The notes beneath the pieces are model-generated. The model saw only the letters and a program-made list of their open reading frames with translations. It was not told the DNA's origin and did no database searches. Shown in pieces: positions 14,338 through 16,417 of a stretch of 16,417 nucleotides of DNA (position 1 is its first letter; every line of letters starts with the position of its first letter). The DNA is from JBJELF01 sp051879015 (lineage in GTDB: Bacteria; Bacillota; Clostridia; Lachnospirales; Lachnospiraceae), in the NCBI GenBank assembly GCA_051879015.1, contig JBJELF010000064.1, positions 1-16,417 on the forward strand, in the 5' to 3' direction. Position numbers and translations under genes: made by a program.

Positions 14338-14392
14338 CACTGCACACACTGCAACTTTTTTTATTATACCATATTCAAAAATTCACTGCAAC
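14338..14392 (-). promoter_or_regulatory. Three CACTGCA direct repeats around the kinase-holB promoter
   Basis: CACTGCAAC occurs at 14384-14392 (covering the -35) and at 14347-14355 (just past the -10). A shorter CACTGCA lies at 14338-14344. The spacings are 37 and 9 bp. This arrangement around a promoter resembles operator sites, but no regulator is identified. Confidence 0.35.
14363..14391 (-). promoter_or_regulatory. Extended -10 promoter of the kinase-holB-ricT operon
   Basis: Consensus -10 TATAAT (14363-14368) with TGG directly upstream (14369-14371) forming an extended -10, and -35 TTGCAG (14386-14391) at 17-bp spacing. The start site would be near 14356. It most likely drives the kinase-like gene through to the ABC exporter, since no clear terminator intervenes before 8560. 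Confidence 0.85.
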
Positions 14393-14415
14393 GAAAAAAG
14401 AGAAACTATTTGTGA

Positions 14416-15918
14416 TTACTTAACTACAACCTCGAGAGTGCCAGGCACTTGATTCCCCTGCACTGCATACCCAAGTTTTTCATACATTTCTATCTCTAAA
14501 ATCACAGCCTCCGTTATTCCTTCTCCAGGTACCACAAAAGGGATGCCTGGGGGATACACATACAGCATTTCTTTAGAAATTTCCCCCACACATTCCTCTA
14601 ATTTTATTCGCTTGCCCGCCCTCAGCGATGCTTCATAGCTCGTTAGACAAACTGGCAATGGCAGTATCTCCTGTCTGGCATATCTTCTATACCGAGAAAA
14701 GATATCATCTATATCACAGTATGCATACTCCTGTTCTATTTTTCTGCACTCCCCTCTATATGATTTTTCATTATCCAATTGAAGCAACTGGATGTCGATT
14801 TCCCGCAGACTATTCATCAATCGTGTGAACCCCTCCTGCGTATCCCATAAACTGGTCATAGCCACTACATAAAATGGAGAGCTCATCTCCATCTGTAAAT
14901 GATAATGCTTTAACAACAAATCTGCCAGTTCATGACCACTCATTCCTTCCCCATAAAATACAAGTTTCGATTGATCATACTCTCCCGGCATCTCTAACAA
15001 ATGAATTTTATTAAGTCCTCGGATTTGCCCTCTCAATTCATTCAAATTTTTGGCATAGACTGACATCTGTTTCTGACCATCATCACTTATCATATATCGA
15101 AAACACTCTATAATTGACCCCATCAATAAATACGATGGACTGGAGCTCTGATAAATTTTCAGATATCTCTCTATACGATTCTTTAAATCAATTCGCTCAG
15201 TAACTGTATTATGATACTCCCCGTCCGCCTTAGTTCCCATATGCATCACTGCTGTCTGCGTCAGGGAGGGCAATGTTTTATGATAACTTTCAATCACAAT
15301 ATCCGCCCCACAATTCAATGCACTCTTAGAAAATTTTTCTGAAAAAGCAAAATGAGCTCCATGTGCCTGGTCCACAATCAAATATATACCATACCGATGA
15401 CATACCTCTGCGATACCCACAATATCTGACACTACACCTTCATAAGTTGGTGAGACCATCACCAATGCTTTTACCCGCGGATATGTCATCAAGGCAGCTT
15501 CTACCTGTTCTTTATCTAAAGCCTCGTTTATTCCAAATTCCGGATTAACCTTTGGATAAATATAGTGAACCTGCAAATTTCTTAAATAAACTCCATGATA
15601 TACCGACTTATGACAATTTCTCGCTATCAAAATCTCATCACCAATTTCTGTCACTGCCGAAATGCTACTTAAAATTCCACAGGTAGAACCATTGACCAAA
15701 ATCCATGTTCCATCACTTTGATAAAATTCCTGCATTTCTTCCATGGCATCTTTTAGGATTCCCTGAGGATGATGTAAATCATCAAATCCTTCTATCTCCG
15801 TGATATCCAATCCATAAAATTGATAACCACTAGTACACTGTCTTTTATGACCTGGCATATGAAATCCATAATAGTCTGATTGCTCATATGCTTTTAGTTT
15901 CTCATATAAAGATTCCAT
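14416..15918 (-). CDS. Orn/Lys/Arg decarboxylase family PLP enzyme (YaaO/SpeA-like)
   Basis: A 500-residue fold-type I PLP enzyme that probably decarboxylates arginine, lysine or ornithine, feeding polyamine synthesis. MPGHKR at residues 21-26 is the family N-terminal signature. NGSTCG at 77-82 is the cofactor phosphate region. DQAHGAH at 183-189 holds the aspartate that contacts the pyridine nitrogen, and SYHKT at 211-215 contains the PLP lysine K214. The C-terminal domain carries PPGIPFVVPGE near 463-473. Length matches the short Gram-positive type. AGGAGA lies 5-6 nt before the start at 15918. The longer frame to 16029 runs into tRNA-Phe and is rejected. Substrate preference cannot be read from sequence. 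Its start lies only 30 nt past a strong terminator. Confidence 0.93.
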   Translation of the reverse strand: MESLYEKLKAYEQSDYYGFHMPGHKRQCTSGYQFYGLDITEIEGFDDLHHPQGILKDAMEEMQEFYQSDGTWILVNGSTCGILSSISAVTEIGDEILIARNCHKSVYHGVYLRNLQVHYIYPKVNPEFGINEALDKEQVEAALMTYPRVKALVMVSPTYEGVVSDIVGIAEVCHRYGIYLIVDQAHGAHFAFSEKFSKSALNCGADIVIESYHKTLPSLTQTAVMHMGTKADGEYHNTVTERIDLKNRIERYLKIYQSSSPSYLLMGSIIECFRYMISDDGQKQMSVYAKNLNELRGQIRGLNKIHLLEMPGEYDQSKLVFYGEGMSGHELADLLLKHYHLQMEMSSPFYVVAMTSLWDTQEGFTRLMNSLREIDIQLLQLDNEKSYRGECRKIEQEYAYCDIDDIFSRYRRYARQEILPLPVCLTSYEASLRAGKRIKLEECVGEISKEMLYVYPPGIPFVVPGEGITEAVILEIEMYEKLGYAVQGNQVPGTLEVVVK

Positions 15919-15947
15919 TTCTATCTCCTTTCTTTTCAAGAAAACAA

Positions 15948-15981
15948 GAAAAAAGAAGGCTAGCCAATAGACTAACCTCCT
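15948..15981 (-). terminator. Intrinsic terminator of the tRNA array, or attenuator of the decarboxylase
   Basis: A 12-bp stem (15970-15981 with 15954-15965) that includes three G-U pairs, a UAUU loop, then six U and further U-rich sequence. It is 18 nt past tRNA-Phe and about 30 nt before the decarboxylase start codon. Confidence 0.88.
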
Positions 15982-15999
15982 CATTTTTTCAATAAAAAA

Positions 16000-16072
<73 letters not shown>

Positions 16073-16078
16073 ATTGAG

Positions 16079-16152
16079 TTGCGGGAGCTGGATTTGAACC
16101 AACGACCTTCGGGTTATGAGCCCGACGAGCTTCCAGACTGCTCCATCCCGCG
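16079..16152 (-). tRNA. Initiator tRNA-fMet (anticodon CAU)
   Basis: A 74-nt cloverleaf with anticodon loop CTCATAA. Two initiator hallmarks are present: a C1-A72 mismatch at the acceptor end (CGCGGGA against TCCCGCA), and three consecutive G-C pairs at the base of the anticodon loop (GGG/CCC). No encoded CCA. Confidence 0.96.
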
Positions 16153-16180
16153 ATATTTAATTTTATTGGCTTTCGCCTAA

Positions 16181-16262
16181 TGGATGGTGGTGGATTCGAA
16201 CCACCGAAGCAAGTTGCAGCAGATTTACAGTCTGTCCCCTTTGGCCACTCGGGAAACCATCC
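16181..16262 (-). tRNA. tRNA-Tyr (anticodon GUA)
   Basis: An 82-nt class II tRNA with a long variable arm (CTGCAACTTGCTTCGG region). The acceptor is GGATGGT/ACCATCC with discriminator A, the anticodon loop CTGTAAA and the T-loop TTCGAAT. No encoded CCA. Confidence 0.96.
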
Positions 16263-16265
16263 ATA

Positions 16266-16338
16266 TGGGGCCTATAGGGCTCGAACCTATGACCCTCTGC
16301 TTGTAAGGCAGATGCTCTCCCAGCTGAGCTAAGACCCC
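16266..16338 (-). tRNA. tRNA-Val (anticodon UAC)
   Basis: A 73-nt cloverleaf. The acceptor is GGGGTCT/AGGCCCC with discriminator A, the anticodon loop CTTACAA and the T-loop TTCGAGC. It sits 3 nt from tRNA-Tyr. No encoded CCA. Confidence 0.97.
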
Positions 16339-16368
16339 ATAGTATTAAATTATGTGCTTTTGCACAAG

Positions 16369-16417
16369 CGACCCGAAAGGGGCTCGAACCCTTGACCTCC
16401 GCCGTGACAGGGCGGCG
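16369..16417 (-). tRNA. tRNA-Asp (anticodon GUC), 5' part cut by the window edge
   Basis: The 3' 49 nt of a tRNA are visible: anticodon loop CTGTCAC, T-stem AAGGG/CCCTT with loop TTCGAGC, acceptor 3' strand TCGGGTC and discriminator G, which is typical of tRNA-Asp. The D-arm and 5' acceptor lie beyond 16417. A small TGTGC/GCACA hairpin is in the spacer to tRNA-Val. Confidence 0.93.

Noticed and set aside
13686..14423. A 245-codon plus-strand open frame
   Set aside because: It lies antisense to the kinase-like gene and its promoter, has low-complexity His/Ser-rich composition, and has no ribosome binding site or family resemblance.

Overview
The window is AT-rich DNA in which every supportable gene, including all six tRNAs, lies on the minus strand. 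Protein content points to an endospore-forming clostridium, most likely Lachnospiraceae: SpmA, RicT, a YaaO-type decarboxylase, AGGAGG-type ribosome binding sites, and a protein resembling the Lachnospiraceae-associated DUF6128 group. The species cannot be named from the sequence alone.

Layout in the direction of transcription (right to left). (1) A tRNA array Asp-Val-Tyr-fMet-Phe, with Asp cut by the window edge, ends in a strong intrinsic terminator at 15948-15981. (2) A PLP-dependent Orn/Lys/Arg decarboxylase follows. (3) A near-consensus extended -10 promoter at 14363-14391 drives a tightly packed series: P-loop kinase-like protein, holB, ricT, trmN6, rsmI, then a Wzm/Wzt-type polysaccharide ABC exporter closed by a hairpin at 8531-8560. 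(4) Next come spmA and kdgK, the latter with its own promoter and a leader of about 170 nt. (5) A perfect 26-bp inverted repeat at 6380-6433 follows, then tRNA-Lys(CUU) with a consensus promoter and terminator. (6) The last series is GNAT acetyltransferase, tatD, rsmA, an O-antigen-ligase-like membrane protein, a DUF6128-like protein and tadA.

The housekeeping genes correspond to the origin-proximal cluster of Bacillus subtilis (yaaO, tmk, holB, yaaT, yabB, yabC, yabD, ksgA, plus yaaJ/tadA). Here that cluster is interrupted by envelope, sporulation, sugar and tRNA genes, and tadA lies at the end rather than the front. The functions combine clamp loading (HolB), rRNA and tRNA modification (RsmI, RsmA, TrmN6, TadA), sporulation or RNA-processing control (RicT, SpmA) and surface polysaccharide handling (Wzm/Wzt, O-antigen-ligase-like protein).

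The most unusual signal is a family of structured intergenic elements in the spacers of the last series (best copies 4569-4640 and 5465-5537, a diverged copy at 1825-1923). Arm sequences change while pairing is kept, and several differences become G-U wobbles only in the minus-strand RNA. One copy supplies the stop codon and C-terminal tail of the GNAT gene. I found no CRISPR array, insertion sequence, phage gene or plus-strand gene.
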